Notes under the pieces: model-generated
The model's database searches: none
Seen by the model: only the letters and a program-made list of their open reading frames with translations
What the model was told of the DNA's origin: nothing
Position numbers and translations under genes: made by a program
Assembly: GCF_003813905.1 (NCBI RefSeq)
Contig: NZ_RPFJ01000002.1
Coordinates: forward strand, 1 to 64,000
From: Aureibaculum marinum
Lineage (GTDB): Bacteria; Bacteroidota; Bacteroidia; Flavobacteriales; Flavobacteriaceae
DNA: 64,000 nt
Direction: 5' to 3'
Part shown: positions 33,347 through 42,295 of the stretch, one piece after another
How positions within the stretch are numbered: the first letter of the stretch is position 1
How the letters are laid out: each line of letters begins with the position of its first letter

Positions 33347-33354
33347 CAAAGGTA
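33347..33354 (-). promoter_or_regulatory. -7 element for recN
   Basis: TACCTTTG on the minus strand (33354-33347), 43 bases before the recN ATG. No -33 TTG at standard spacing. Confidence 0.45.
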
Positions 33355-33469
33355 TAACACATTGACAATTTATCTTATATCTTCTTTTTTTAACCGTGTA
33401 AAACGCTGCCCAAAATTAAACCTTTTTTATTGAAATAATAGCGAAAAAACATTAACTAATATACTTAAA

Positions 33470-34705
33470 TTAAGACTTTAATTTTCCAATAGAACCATTT
33501 TGTGTAGGTATTAATTCATAAATATTTGATGGTGACAATCCTTTTTCTATGGTATGAGAAACATAAATTATTGTAATATCAGTTTTATTTATTAAGGTAT
33601 TTATTAATTGGATAACTAAATCTGAATTTTCTTGATCAAGCCCCTCAATGGGTTCGTCAAGTATTAACAGTGGAGGTTGCTTTACCAACGCTCTAATTAT
33701 TAAAATTAACCTTTGTTGTCCTAAGTTTAATCTATTAAAGTAAAAGTTTTTAAACTCACTCATTTTAATTATTCGAAGCCATTCATTAACTTTTTGTTTT
33801 TGCAAGTCTGAAGCTTCTTGATATAAACCTATAGAGTCGTAAAAACCAGATAAAATCATTTGCTCTACGGTATGATTTCTTTTGAAGAGCTCGGTTAAAT
33901 TGGTAGAAAAATAACCTATTCTTTTCTTTAAATCCCAAATGCTTTCTCCACTCCCTTTTTTATGACCAAATATATATATGTTTTGCCCATAAGCTTTAGG
34001 GTTATCTCCGGTAATTAATGATAAAATGGTACTTTTACCAGAACCATTTGGACCTATCAATTGCCAAAATTCACCCTTTGACACGCTCCAATTAACATCT
34101 TTTACTATTACAGTATCATTATAACTTACAGAGACATTATTTAGCTCAACAACACTTTTATAATCATTATTAAAAGCTAACAAAGAGTTAGGAATATCTG
34201 CTTTAAATATTTTTTGAGAAGTTTCAATTATTTTTGGAACCTCAGTAAGTTTAAAGTTATTATCTTTAATAAACCACCTGTTTTTTATAAATGGTAAAAA
34301 ACTTTCTTTACGGTTAACTAGTTCTATAATAGAAATTGTTTTAGATAGCTCTGTCAATCTCTTTAACAAATCTTTTCGTGACTGATAATCTAGATGGTCA
34401 AGAGGATTATCAAAAATAATGTAATCAGGATTTTGAGCTAAACAATATTCTAAATAAGCTTTACGCCGTTCTCCAGATGAGAATGTATTTAATTGTCTTT
34501 TTTCTGCCTTAGTTATCTCAATTGTATGATGTTTATGTTCTTCTTCTAAAAAATCTGCTATAGCTAAATCAGAAAACAATACTCCTTTAACATTATTAAA
34601 AACATTGAGTTTCCCAGTTATTTTTCCTGAGAAAAGCCTATGTATTAATTCCTCTTTATCTACTTTATTACTTAATAGTATTGCGAAGTGCGATATTGGT
34701 TTCAA
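33470..34705 (-). CDS. Double ABC ATPase, ModF-like, with degenerate N-terminal nucleotide site
   Basis: 411 residues with two ABC domains and no membrane segment. The C-terminal domain (~185-411) is complete: GPNGSGKST Walker A, LNLGQQRLILIIRAL signature and LLILDEPIEGLD Walker B. The N-terminal domain keeps a signature (FSSGERRKAYLEYCL) but its P-loop position reads LSNKVDKEEL and Walker B ends FDNP rather than DEP, so it probably cannot hydrolyse ATP. Tandem soluble proteins of this shape are annotated ModF/PhrA-like. The only start is TTG at 34705 because a stop lies two codons upstream. No mod transport genes are near. Confidence 0.8.
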   Translation of the reverse strand: MKPISHFAILLSNKVDKEELIHRLFSGKITGKLNVFNNVKGVLFSDLAIADFLEEEHKHHTIEITKAEKRQLNTFSSGERRKAYLEYCLAQNPDYIIFDNPLDHLDYQSRKDLLKRLTELSKTISIIELVNRKESFLPFIKNRWFIKDNNFKLTEVPKIIETSQKIFKADIPNSLLAFNNDYKSVVELNNVSVSYNDTVIVKDVNWSVSKGEFWQLIGPNGSGKSTILSLITGDNPKAYGQNIYIFGHKKGSGESIWDLKKRIGYFSTNLTELFKRNHTVEQMILSGFYDSIGLYQEASDLQKQKVNEWLRIIKMSEFKNFYFNRLNLGQQRLILIIRALVKQPPLLILDEPIEGLDQENSDLVIQLINTLINKTDITIIYVSHTIEKGLSPSNIYELIPTQNGSIGKLKS

Positions 34706-34918
34706 TGTTTAAATTTTCTAATATTAGTTGCGAATTAGATAAATAGATTAAAAAGTTTACCAGTTCATTTCTAAAATTCACATAGATGCTTTAAAAATAT
34801 CCATTCCTACGGAAAGTGTATTGAAATGAGTTAAAAATAAATGCTAAAGTAGAAAGAACATATATAGACTTTTCTCCTCGAAAATAGTTAATCGATTTTA
34901 GTTTTACAAGGTTGGAAG

Positions 34919-35809
34919 TTAGACCTTTATTTTATCCCACTTATCGCTATAAGTAGGGTATATTTTTAATAAAGTTTCTTTTAATTCAACTGCATTAATT
35001 CTTGGACCAGCAGAGAATATATCTATAATTTCGTCCGATTTAGTGTCCATAAAAACTCTTAATAAAAAAGCATTTGGACGCGTATTATAAATAGCATTTA
35101 AATTAAGTATCGCTTTACTAATAATGGTTTTAGCTTCAGTCTTATTTTCACTCATTAAGTCTAACCCCTTTAAATGATAGGTATACATAGTTGATCTAAA
35201 ATCCTTATATGTCGGTGATAGTAAATTCTCATTTAATTGATATCTTGTATTATTACCATCTATTCTATTCCAACCAGAAAAGCCACCTTGTTGAGCTAAA
35301 TTAACTACTTTCTCAGCTTTTTTATGATACTCTTCACCTCCATTAAGTTCAAATGTATCAGCGTCAATACCCAGTATTGTGTATACGTAAAACGTGAGAA
35401 CGGATACCAAATTAGATTCAAAACTATTTTCATTATAAATTAAGTTTTGAAACTCTGTATAATTGAATGAAAAATTATTATCTATATAATTAAAAATAGG
35501 ACTTTGATATGTTGAGTTATATACTGGTCTTGAGGCTACTATAGAAATATTTCCTTTAAACTCATTTGCTGAAGGTTGTTCTAAAATAGTTAGGGTAATA
35601 GCACAATTTATACGTTCGTGAGGTTTATAACTTTTATTAGTCCATTTGGTATTATTTATATAATCTGAGATGGAAGATTGGAGCGTACTATAAACTTGTT
35701 TATTACTACTTTGTACCTGTTCTGAATTAACAATAACGAGAGCATTTAACTCTTGCCCTCTTATTTGAAAAGTAGCAAACACCAATAAAACTAAAACTAA
35801 TTTATGCAT
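34919..35809 (-). CDS. DUF4835 family periplasmic protein
   Basis: About 296 residues from the ATG at 35809; a second ATG at 35830 would add seven residues. Signal peptide ends FQIRGQ. The protein matches DUF4835, a family confined to Bacteroidota, with the conserved QELNALVIVNSEQVQ opening and ILGIDADTFELNGG motif. From the inner ATG it overlaps the coaBC stop by 8 bases, so translation is likely coupled. Its function is unknown; conserved linkage to bamD, rpoZ and coaBC points to an envelope role. Confidence 0.85.
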   Translation of the reverse strand: MHKLVLVLLVFATFQIRGQELNALVIVNSEQVQSSNKQVYSTLQSSISDYINNTKWTNKSYKPHERINCAITLTILEQPSANEFKGNISIVASRPVYNSTYQSPIFNYIDNNFSFNYTEFQNLIYNENSFESNLVSVLTFYVYTILGIDADTFELNGGEEYHKKAEKVVNLAQQGGFSGWNRIDGNNTRYQLNENLLSPTYKDFRSTMYTYHLKGLDLMSENKTEAKTIISKAILNLNAIYNTRPNAFLLRVFMDTKSDEIIDIFSAGPRINAVELKETLLKIYPTYSDKWDKIKV

Positions 35810-37019
35810 TATACTTCTTAAGGATTTCATTAAAAATATCTTTAGCTACCGCTGTTTTTGACTTTGTTTGAAACTCTAAACAATTTAAGCTGGTATCAAT
35901 TAGGGTAACTTTATTGGTTTCTTTCTTAAAACCTGCTCCTTTATCTTGTAATGAATTTAACACTATTAAGTCTAAATTTTTACGTTTCAATTTACCTTTC
36001 GCATTTTCCAACTCATTAGATGTTTCTAAGGCAAACCCAACTAAAAACTGATTTTTTTTAACTTTTCCTAATGAAGCTAAAATATCTTTAGTTGGCATTA
36101 ATTTTATAGATAATTCAACATCTTTTTTCTTTAGTTTATCAGTAAAAACTTCGCTCGGCTTAAAATCAGCTACTGCAGCAGAAGATATGGCTATATCGCA
36201 TGTTGTATAATGTTCATGTACGGCATTGTACATTTCTTCTGCCGAAACAACATCTATTCTTTTTATTAACGAATTTTTTACATTTTCATTGGATGGCCCT
36301 GAAATTAAAATAACATTTGCTCCTAAAATTGCAGCCTCTTTTGCCAACTCAAATCCCATTTTACCAGAAGAATGATTACCTATAAACCGAACTGGGTCTA
36401 TGGCCTCATACGTTGGTCCTGCAGTTATTAGTACTTTTTTATTCCGTAATGGCAATCCAGAAATAATATCATTCTCAATAAAGTTGACAATATTTTCTGG
36501 TTCTGCCATTCTACCTTCACCTTCTAGCCCACTTGCCAATTCACCACTTTCAGCAGGAATCATAACATTATTAAAACTTTCTAGTTTTTGTATATTTTCT
36601 TTTGTGGAAGTGTGTTTGTACATGTCTAAATCCATTGCTGGAGCAAAATAGACTTTACATTTTGACGATAAATAAACGGCTAGTAGCAAATTATCACAAA
36701 TACCATTAGCCATTTTTGATAAGGTATTTGCGGTTGCTGGTGCAATTACCATAAAATCTGCCCAGAGGCCTAAATCAACATGATTATTCCACAACTCATT
36801 TTCATTCTCATCTTCTTTGTCGTAGAAAGTTGAATAAACAGGATTTTTGGAAAGTGTGGAAAGTGTAAGTGGAGTAACAAAATCTTTAGAAGCAGGAGTC
36901 ATTACAACTTTAACATGAGCTCCTGCTTTTATAAAAAGTCTAACTAAGTAGGTGGTTTTATAAGCAGCAATTCCTGCGGTTACCCCCAAAAGAATATTTT
37001 TACCGCTTAAAACCGACAT
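35802..37019 (-). CDS. coaBC: Bifunctional phosphopantothenoylcysteine decarboxylase / phosphopantothenate-cysteine ligase
   Basis: 405 residues. The N-terminal CoaC half binds FMN (GVTAGIAAYKTTYLVR) and contains the active-site His in NNHVDLGLWAD and the PAMDLDMYKH segment; the C-terminal CoaB half (from about 185) begins VLITAGPTYEAIDPVRFIGN and has the substrate-binding KLKKKD segment. It makes 4'-phosphopantetheine in CoA synthesis. Its ATG overlaps the rpoZ stop by one base (TAATG) and its 3' end overlaps DUF4835, so it sits within a translationally coupled operon. Confidence 0.95.
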   Translation of the reverse strand: MSVLSGKNILLGVTAGIAAYKTTYLVRLFIKAGAHVKVVMTPASKDFVTPLTLSTLSKNPVYSTFYDKEDENENELWNNHVDLGLWADFMVIAPATANTLSKMANGICDNLLLAVYLSSKCKVYFAPAMDLDMYKHTSTKENIQKLESFNNVMIPAESGELASGLEGEGRMAEPENIVNFIENDIISGLPLRNKKVLITAGPTYEAIDPVRFIGNHSSGKMGFELAKEAAILGANVILISGPSNENVKNSLIKRIDVVSAEEMYNAVHEHYTTCDIAISSAAVADFKPSEVFTDKLKKKDVELSIKLMPTKDILASLGKVKKNQFLVGFALETSNELENAKGKLKRKNLDLIVLNSLQDKGAGFKKETNKVTLIDTSLNCLEFQTKSKTAVAKDIFNEILKKYNA

Positions 37020-37351
37020 TATTTCTTAGAATCAGTTACGTCAGGATTTCTATAATAAATTTCTCCATTTAACCATTCTTCTACAGCTATTGCAGTAGGT
37101 TTAGGTAATTTTTCATAAAAACGAGAAACTTCAATTTGTTCTTTATTTTCAAAAACTTCTTCTAAGCTATCATTATGTGTAGCAAATTCTTCTAACTTAT
37201 CAATAAGTTCTTTTTTAAGGTCTTCATTAATTTGATTTGCTCTTTTCGCCATAATTGAAATAGACTCATAAATATTATGAGTAGGTTCTTCAATTTTTGT
37301 TCTATCATAAGTAATTGTAGTGATAGGTGCTTCAGAATTTTTATAATCCAT
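37019..37351 (-). CDS. rpoZ: RNA polymerase omega subunit (Bacteroidota type)
   Basis: 110 residues. The segment IYESISIMAKRANQINEDLKKEL is the RpoZ fold, with the conserved ANQI motif, and the C-terminal extension IEVSRFYEKLPKPTAIAVEE is typical of Bacteroidota. It aids assembly of beta' into core RNA polymerase. It overlaps bamD by 11 bases upstream and coaBC by one base downstream. Identification rests on both the motif and the conserved gene order. Confidence 0.88.
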   Translation of the reverse strand: MDYKNSEAPITTITYDRTKIEEPTHNIYESISIMAKRANQINEDLKKELIDKLEEFATHNDSLEEVFENKEQIEVSRFYEKLPKPTAIAVEEWLNGEIYYRNPDVTDSKK

Positions 37352-38174
37352 TATCTATATATTTAGCGTAAATTTCTTTAGTTTCTTTTAACTCTTTATT
37401 TAATTCTTCTAATTTAGAATCAAAATCTTTCAACTTTTCTGATTCAGGAAAGTTTTTCTTTAATCTATCATAAGCAGCAATTGCATTTTCAAGACGGGCT
37501 TGTTTTTTTGTTATTGTACTTTTCATACCTAACTCATAAGCCGATAAAAATTTATAAGCTAAGGCATCTTCTTTAAAAACGGTACCAAAATTATCTTCAA
37601 TAAAGATATCAAATGCCATAATTGCCGCTTGATATTTTTCTGTGATATAATATTGCTTTGCTATATCAAATGATTTTTTTTCTAATCTTGTAGCCAACTC
37701 ATCGTAATATTTATTAGCTACTTCCACCTTATCAGATTCTGGAAATTTATCTATAAAATTTTGAAGAGCTGTTAATGCTTTATGAGTATTGGTTTGATCT
37801 CTACTAGATTTTGGTGAATTCATATAATAGCTTTGTGCCGCCAAAAAAGTAGCATCTTCAATTTTTGAACTTTCTGGGTAATTTCCAATAAATCGTTCAA
37901 AATAATAAGCTGCTAAATCATAATTTTTTGTATTAAAATTAGCTTCACCTACCATATATTGAATCCGTTCCATTTGTGGTTTAGAACCATATTTAGGAAT
38001 TACTTTTTCAAATAAGTTAATAGATTTATTATACTTACCTTCATCAAAAAGTTGGGTCGCCATTTTATACTGCTCTTCAGTAGTCCCTTTATTTAATACC
38101 TTTTGGTATTCACTACAAGCAGAAAATGCTAAACCAATTATCACTAATAAACCAAGTTGCTTTATTCTAAACAT
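37341..38174 (-). CDS. bamD: Outer-membrane protein assembly factor BamD
   Basis: 277 residues. Lipobox LAFSAC gives Cys20, then TPR repeats (MATQLFDEGKYNKSINLFEK, YDLAAYYFERFIGNYPESSK) as in BamD/YfiO. This lipoprotein joins BamA in inserting outer-membrane barrels. A -7 element ends only four bases before the ATG, which suggests a leaderless or nearly leaderless transcript. It is the first gene of the bamD-rpoZ-coaBC-DUF4835 block, separated by 153 bases from the ferritin gene. Confidence 0.93.
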   Translation of the reverse strand: MFRIKQLGLLVIIGLAFSACSEYQKVLNKGTTEEQYKMATQLFDEGKYNKSINLFEKVIPKYGSKPQMERIQYMVGEANFNTKNYDLAAYYFERFIGNYPESSKIEDATFLAAQSYYMNSPKSSRDQTNTHKALTALQNFIDKFPESDKVEVANKYYDELATRLEKKSFDIAKQYYITEKYQAAIMAFDIFIEDNFGTVFKEDALAYKFLSAYELGMKSTITKKQARLENAIAAYDRLKKNFPESEKLKDFDSKLEELNKELKETKEIYAKYIDNGL

Positions 38175-38178
38175 TTTG

Positions 38179-38186
38179 CAAAAGTA
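38179..38186 (-). promoter_or_regulatory. -7 element abutting bamD start
   Basis: TACTTTTG (38186-38179 on the minus strand) followed by CAAA and the bamD ATG. With the usual -7 geometry transcription would start at or next to the A of the ATG. A second match, TACATTTG at 38264-38257, could give a longer leader. Confidence 0.5.
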
Positions 38187-38327
38187 CTTATTTAAAACTA
38201 ATTAATAAAAACTATTTTTTAATCGCTCAATATTGAACACTATATTATACAGAAAGCAAATGTAAAATTTGTTCTATTAATGTTAGCGATATGTTTACTA
38301 AAACTTTGTTAATAGTCTAAATAAGTG

Positions 38328-38846
38328 CTATTCAGGCTGTATTTGAACAGAGGATTGAACGGTTAGTTGTTTTATATCATTATCAAATAAATATAAACCA
38401 CCTTTATCATCTCCAATAAGATTAATTTTATCGAGAATAGTTCTTGCCATAGCTTCTTCTTCTATTTGCTCTGCGACATACCATTGTAAAAAGTTATGAG
38501 TCGCATAATCTTTAACTTGCAAACTAATATGAACTAACTCATTGATACTTTCTGAAACATGAACTTCATGTTTAAACAATGTTTCAAACATTTCTTTAAT
38601 AGAACCAAATTCAGTTGGAGGTGCTGGCAATTTAGATACTTTTGCATGACCTCCTCTTTCATTAATATATTTTACTAGTTTTAGCATATGAGTTCTTTCT
38701 TCATCAGACTGTGAATACATAAATTCCGCAACACCTTCTAATCCTTTTACTTCGGCCCAAGATGCCATTGCTAAATATATTTGAGACGATTCTGCTTCAA
38801 TTGTGATTTGACCATTTAAGGCATTTTCTACTTCTTTAATCAACAT
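38328..38846 (-). CDS. Ferritin (non-haem)
   Basis: 172 residues from the ATG at 38846 (the frame extends to a TTG at 38864, immediately after the dapA stop). A four-helix ferritin with ferroxidase ligands in EVENALNGQITIEAESSQIY, the EERTHMLKL motif and EQIEEEAMARTILDKI. It stores iron in the cytoplasm. It probably shares the DUF6913-dapA transcript, since only 18 bases separate it from dapA. Confidence 0.93.
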   Translation of the reverse strand: MLIKEVENALNGQITIEAESSQIYLAMASWAEVKGLEGVAEFMYSQSDEERTHMLKLVKYINERGGHAKVSKLPAPPTEFGSIKEMFETLFKHEVHVSESINELVHISLQVKDYATHNFLQWYVAEQIEEEAMARTILDKINLIGDDKGGLYLFDNDIKQLTVQSSVQIQPE

Positions 38847-38864
38847 TCTATTTATTTTTTTCAA

Positions 38865-39740
38865 TTAATAAGAATCTATAAAGTTACTTATTTTTTCTTG
38901 CAACTCAAAACTCGCTTCCACTAAAGGTAATCTAACATATTGCTCACAAATACCACGTTTATTTAAAAAAGCTTTTATACCAGTTGGATTCCCTTCTTCA
39001 AAAATATACTCAATGCTGTCCATCAATTTAAAATGAATGGCTGAAGCCTCTTTTGTTTTACCATCTAATGCTAATTTTATCATTTTAGAAAAATCACTTG
39101 GAATTCCTTGACCTATAACAGAAATAACCCCTGCCCCACCAGTTAATACCATAGGTAAAGCTACCATATCATCTCCAGAAAGTACTAGAAAATTTTCAGG
39201 TTTATTTTGTAACAACTTTAATGCCTGAGTCATACAGCCTGTTGCTTCTTTAACCCCTATTATATTGGAACAGTCCGAAGCCAATCTAATTACCGTTTCT
39301 GGCAACATATTTGCACCTGTTCTGCTAGGTACATTGTATATTATTAACGGTTTAGGACTCACCTCCGCTATTGCTTTAAAATGCTGATATATACCTTCTT
39401 GAGAGGGTTTATTATAATAAGGCGAAACAGATAAAATAGCATCGAAAGCCGACAAGTCTGCTTGTTTTATTTCTTCAATTACCGAATGAGTATCATTACC
39501 TCCAATACCAATTACAAGAGGCAACCTGCCTTTATTTACATCTACAACAGTAGTTATTACTTGTTGTTTTTCTTGTTTAGATAAAGTAGCGGCTTCACCA
39601 GTTGTACCCATAACCACTAAATAATCAATACCGTTATCTATTTGAAAATTAACGAGTCTTTCTAATGCTTCAAAATCTACCGATTTATCTGCCTTAAAGG
39701 GAGTTACTAAAGCAACACCTGTACCATAAAATTGCGTCAT
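38865..39740 (-). CDS. dapA: 4-hydroxy-tetrahydrodipicolinate synthase
   Basis: 291 residues of a class I aldolase-like TIM barrel. Visible are [10 protein letters not shown] near the N-terminus, the catalytic Tyr in YNVPSRTG and the Schiff-base lysine in IGVKEATG. It condenses pyruvate with aspartate semialdehyde, the first committed step to diaminopimelate and lysine, and so feeds the peptidoglycan cross-links used by the L,D-transpeptidases in this window. Its ATG overlaps the stop of the upstream DUF6913 gene (ATGA). Confidence 0.96.
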   Translation of the reverse strand: MTQFYGTGVALVTPFKADKSVDFEALERLVNFQIDNGIDYLVVMGTTGEAATLSKQEKQQVITTVVDVNKGRLPLVIGIGGNDTHSVIEEIKQADLSAFDAILSVSPYYNKPSQEGIYQHFKAIAEVSPKPLIIYNVPSRTGANMLPETVIRLASDCSNIIGVKEATGCMTQALKLLQNKPENFLVLSGDDMVALPMVLTGGAGVISVIGQGIPSDFSKMIKLALDGKTKEASAIHFKLMDSIEYIFEEGNPTGIKAFLNKRGICEQYVRLPLVEASFELQEKISNFIDSY

Positions 39741-40267
39741 CCTATTAAATTAAAAATCTGTAAATACTTTGCCAATTCATCGTTAAAAACATCAATTTTA
39801 TTTCCTTCTACAGCTATGGTAAAGTCATACAAATTTTGCAATTCCTCATTAGCAAAACTTACTTTAAATTTTGCATTAGATCGCATCGTTAATATGTTTG
39901 TATAAATACTATTATGACTACAATAATTAATTAATAAATCATATTCAGTATTAACAAAATCTATAACATTAGATGCCTTGGGTTTACCATACATACCTAA
40001 ATCTTTTTCTGAAAAGGTATTATAATGCTGTGTCACAAAATCATCTTTCAGGTTTTCGAAAATGATAATTTCTAAACTTTTATGAGGCATATTTAACTTT
40101 TGACTCAAGTTTCTAGAAATATCATAGCCACCAAATAAACGAGAATCAGCTAAAATTCCAATAGTTTCAATTTTCTCAGGAATATTATCGTTTGTACTTT
40201 TTAATTTTTTTAATGTTTTTTGATAATAATGATTGGCTGTTTTCTTTTTTAAACCTGTAAAGTTCAT
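39737..40267 (-). CDS. DUF6913 family protein
   Basis: 176 residues with no signal peptide. It matches the Flavobacteriia family DUF6913, which is usually found directly before dapA. Visible features are a basic N-terminus ([20 protein letters not shown]), the [14 protein letters not shown] segment and a central [18 protein letters not shown]. Function is unknown. A 4-base ATGA overlap with dapA indicates translational coupling. No clear promoter was found in the 241 bases upstream. Confidence 0.72.
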   Translation of the reverse strand: MNFTGLKKKTANHYYQKTLKKLKSTNDNIPEKIETIGILADSRLFGGYDISRNLSQKLNMPHKSLEIIIFENLKDDFVTQHYNTFSEKDLGMYGKPKASNVIDFVNTEYDLLINYCSHNSIYTNILTMRSNAKFKVSFANEELQNLYDFTIAVEGNKIDVFNDELAKYLQIFNLIG

Positions 40268-40508
40268 TAGTTTTTAACAATTGTAAGGTAAAATTAATAA
40301 TTCGGCTTGTAATCTAATGGTAATGTATTTAAATTAAACGAAAAGTTTATATACGTTAGTATTTAAACATTAAAAAAACAGTCTATTATTTATTTTAATA
40401 ATAGATAAGCATAAAATAACAATGACATTAATACACCTTTATTTTAATCCAATTACTAGATTAAATACTTTTATAAATAAGGTTCAAAATCAAGTGTACA
40501 GAATTCGC

Positions 40509-41585
40509 TTAAAGTATTTCACCTGATTCTTTTAACTTTTCAGCATTTTCAGCAAGTTTTAATTCTTCAATTATTTTATGAATGTCTCCATTAATAATAT
40601 TATTAAGGTCATACAAGGTTAAGCCAATTCTATGTTCAGTAACACGTCCTTGAGGATAATTGTAAGTTCTAATTTTTGCTGATCTATCACCACTAGAAAC
40701 CATACTTTTACGTTTAGCAGAATCTTCCGCTTGTTTTTTTGCCAATTCTGCTTCATACAATCTTGAGCGTAATACTTTTATTGCCTTTTCCAGGTTTTTA
40801 TGTTGCGATTTTTGATCTTGACATTTCGCTTCTATACCTGTAGGAATGTGTTTTAACTGTATTGCTGAATATGTTGTATTCACACTTTGCCCACCTGGTC
40901 CTGTAGATGTAGTTCTAATTATCTTTACATCTTTCATATCTAATTCCACATCAAACTCTTCAGCTTCTGGAAGTACCATAACTGTTGCTGCAGAAGTATG
41001 CACCCTGCCTTGAGTTTCAGTCTGAGGCACACGTTGTACACGATGCACACCTGCCTCAAATTTTAAATCACCATAAACATCATCACCTGAAACACTAAAA
41101 ATAACCTCTTTAAATCCTCCTGACGTTCCTTCACTAACATCTACCAATTCCGTTTTCCATCCTTTATCTGAACAATATTTTGTATACATTCTATAAAGGT
41201 CTCCTGCAAAAATACTAGCTTCATCTCCTCCTGTACCGGCTCTAATTTCAACCATTACATCCTTAGCATCCTCAGGATCTTTAGGAATTAGCATATATTT
41301 TATTTCTGATTCTAATTTTTCTAGCTTTTCTGAAGCTTCTTCTAATTGAATTTCTGCTAACTCTACCATTTCAGCATCTGAGCCATCGTCTATCATTTCT
41401 TTAGCTTCCTCTATTCTACTCAGTACAATTTTATATTCCTCACCTTTATCAACAATAGTTTTAAGGTCTTTATATTCTTTATTGAGTTTTACATACCGCT
41501 TCTGATCTGTTATAATATCTGGTTGGATAATTAAATCAGAAACTTCATCAAATCGTTGTTTTACAATATTTAATCTTTCTAACAT
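40509..41585 (-). CDS. prfA: Peptide chain release factor 1
   Basis: 358 residues. The codon-recognition PxT motif appears as PQT in [13 protein letters not shown], and the peptidyl-hydrolysis GGQ in [15 protein letters not shown]. Together these identify RF1 (UAA/UAG) rather than RF2. Length is normal. It is a single gene with a -7 element 19 bases upstream, divergent from the cytochrome c gene. Confidence 0.97.
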   Translation of the reverse strand: MLERLNIVKQRFDEVSDLIIQPDIITDQKRYVKLNKEYKDLKTIVDKGEEYKIVLSRIEEAKEMIDDGSDAEMVELAEIQLEEASEKLEKLESEIKYMLIPKDPEDAKDVMVEIRAGTGGDEASIFAGDLYRMYTKYCSDKGWKTELVDVSEGTSGGFKEVIFSVSGDDVYGDLKFEAGVHRVQRVPQTETQGRVHTSAATVMVLPEAEEFDVELDMKDVKIIRTTSTGPGGQSVNTTYSAIQLKHIPTGIEAKCQDQKSQHKNLEKAIKVLRSRLYEAELAKKQAEDSAKRKSMVSSGDRSAKIRTYNYPQGRVTEHRIGLTLYDLNNIINGDIHKIIEELKLAENAEKLKESGEIL

Positions 41586-41604
41586 CTACTTAATTTTATG
41601 AGGT

Positions 41605-41612
41605 CAAATCTA
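41605..41612 (-). promoter_or_regulatory. -7 element for prfA
   Basis: TAGATTTG on the minus strand (41612-41605), 19 bases before the prfA ATG. Confidence 0.45.
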
Positions 41613-41769
41613 ATCAATTTTTACGATTTATTTTAATTAGCTAAAAAATCTAACATTGTTTATTTAGAACACCTCTAAATTATTATTTTTAATACAATAA
41701 GTAATAAATATTACAGTTTGAAAATAATAAATTAATTAATTTTACAACTGGAATTTAAAAATAAAAATT

Positions 41770-42213
41770 ATGAAAAAATTATCGATTCTATTTATCGCTC
41801 TAGCTCTAGTTTTTACAAGTTGTGGTGATAAAAAGAAAGAAGATGTTAAAAAGGATGTTGAAACCGTAACTAAAGAAGTGGTAGAAGAAACTTCTGACAG
41901 TGCTCCAGAGACAACTTCTGATAGTGGCGATTTAATAGCAATGGGTAAAAAACTATTTACAGATAAAACTTGTACTACGTGCCACGCTATAGATACTAAA
42001 GTTATTGGTCCGTCAATTCAAGATATGATTAAAATTTACGATGAAAATGATGCTAGCATTGTCGATTTTTTAACTGGAAAAAGTGATCCTATTGTTGATA
42101 CTGACCCTGGTCAAGTTGCGATAATGAAAGCTAACATAGATGGATTTGTAAAAGATTTAAAACCTGAAGAATTAAAAGCTCTTGAAGCTTATATGCATGA
42201 TGCAGCTAAATAG
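41770..42213 (+). CDS. Cytochrome c class I lipoprotein
   Basis: 147 residues. Lipobox VFTSC gives Cys18; a low-complexity acidic/lysine linker (~20-52) leads to a cytochrome c domain with the haem motif CTTCH (68-72) and a likely axial Met in AIMKANI. It is predicted to be a periplasmic, membrane-tethered electron carrier. The gene is monocistronic, ending in a strong terminator. No oxidase genes adjoin, so its partner is unknown. Confidence 0.9.
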   Translation: MKKLSILFIALALVFTSCGDKKKEDVKKDVETVTKEVVEETSDSAPETTSDSGDLIAMGKKLFTDKTCTTCHAIDTKVIGPSIQDMIKIYDENDASIVDFLTGKSDPIVDTDPGQVAIMKANIDGFVKDLKPEELKALEAYMHDAAK

Positions 42214-42239
42214 AGTTTATTTAAATGCTTAAAAAAATG

Positions 42240-42272
42240 AAAGGCTACCTAAAAAAAGGTAGCCTTTTTTTA
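42240..42272 (+). terminator. Intrinsic terminator after cytochrome c
   Basis: AAGGCTACCT (42241-42250) pairs with AGGTAGCCTT (42257-42266) across a 6-base loop, followed by a T-run. The rlmD -7 element begins 12 bases later. Confidence 0.92.
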
Positions 42273-42283
42273 TTTTAATCAAT

Positions 42284-42291
42284 TACCTTTG
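42284..42291 (+). promoter_or_regulatory. -7 element abutting rlmD start
   Basis: TACCTTTG is followed by four bases and the rlmD ATG, the same geometry as at bamD, so the transcript should begin at or next to the start codon. Confidence 0.5.
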
Positions 42292-42295
42292 CCGA

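Noticed and set aside
38847-38864. TTG-started extension of ferritin adjoining the dapA stop
   Set aside because: The added six residues are not part of the ferritin fold, and the ATG at 38846 gives the usual N-terminus.
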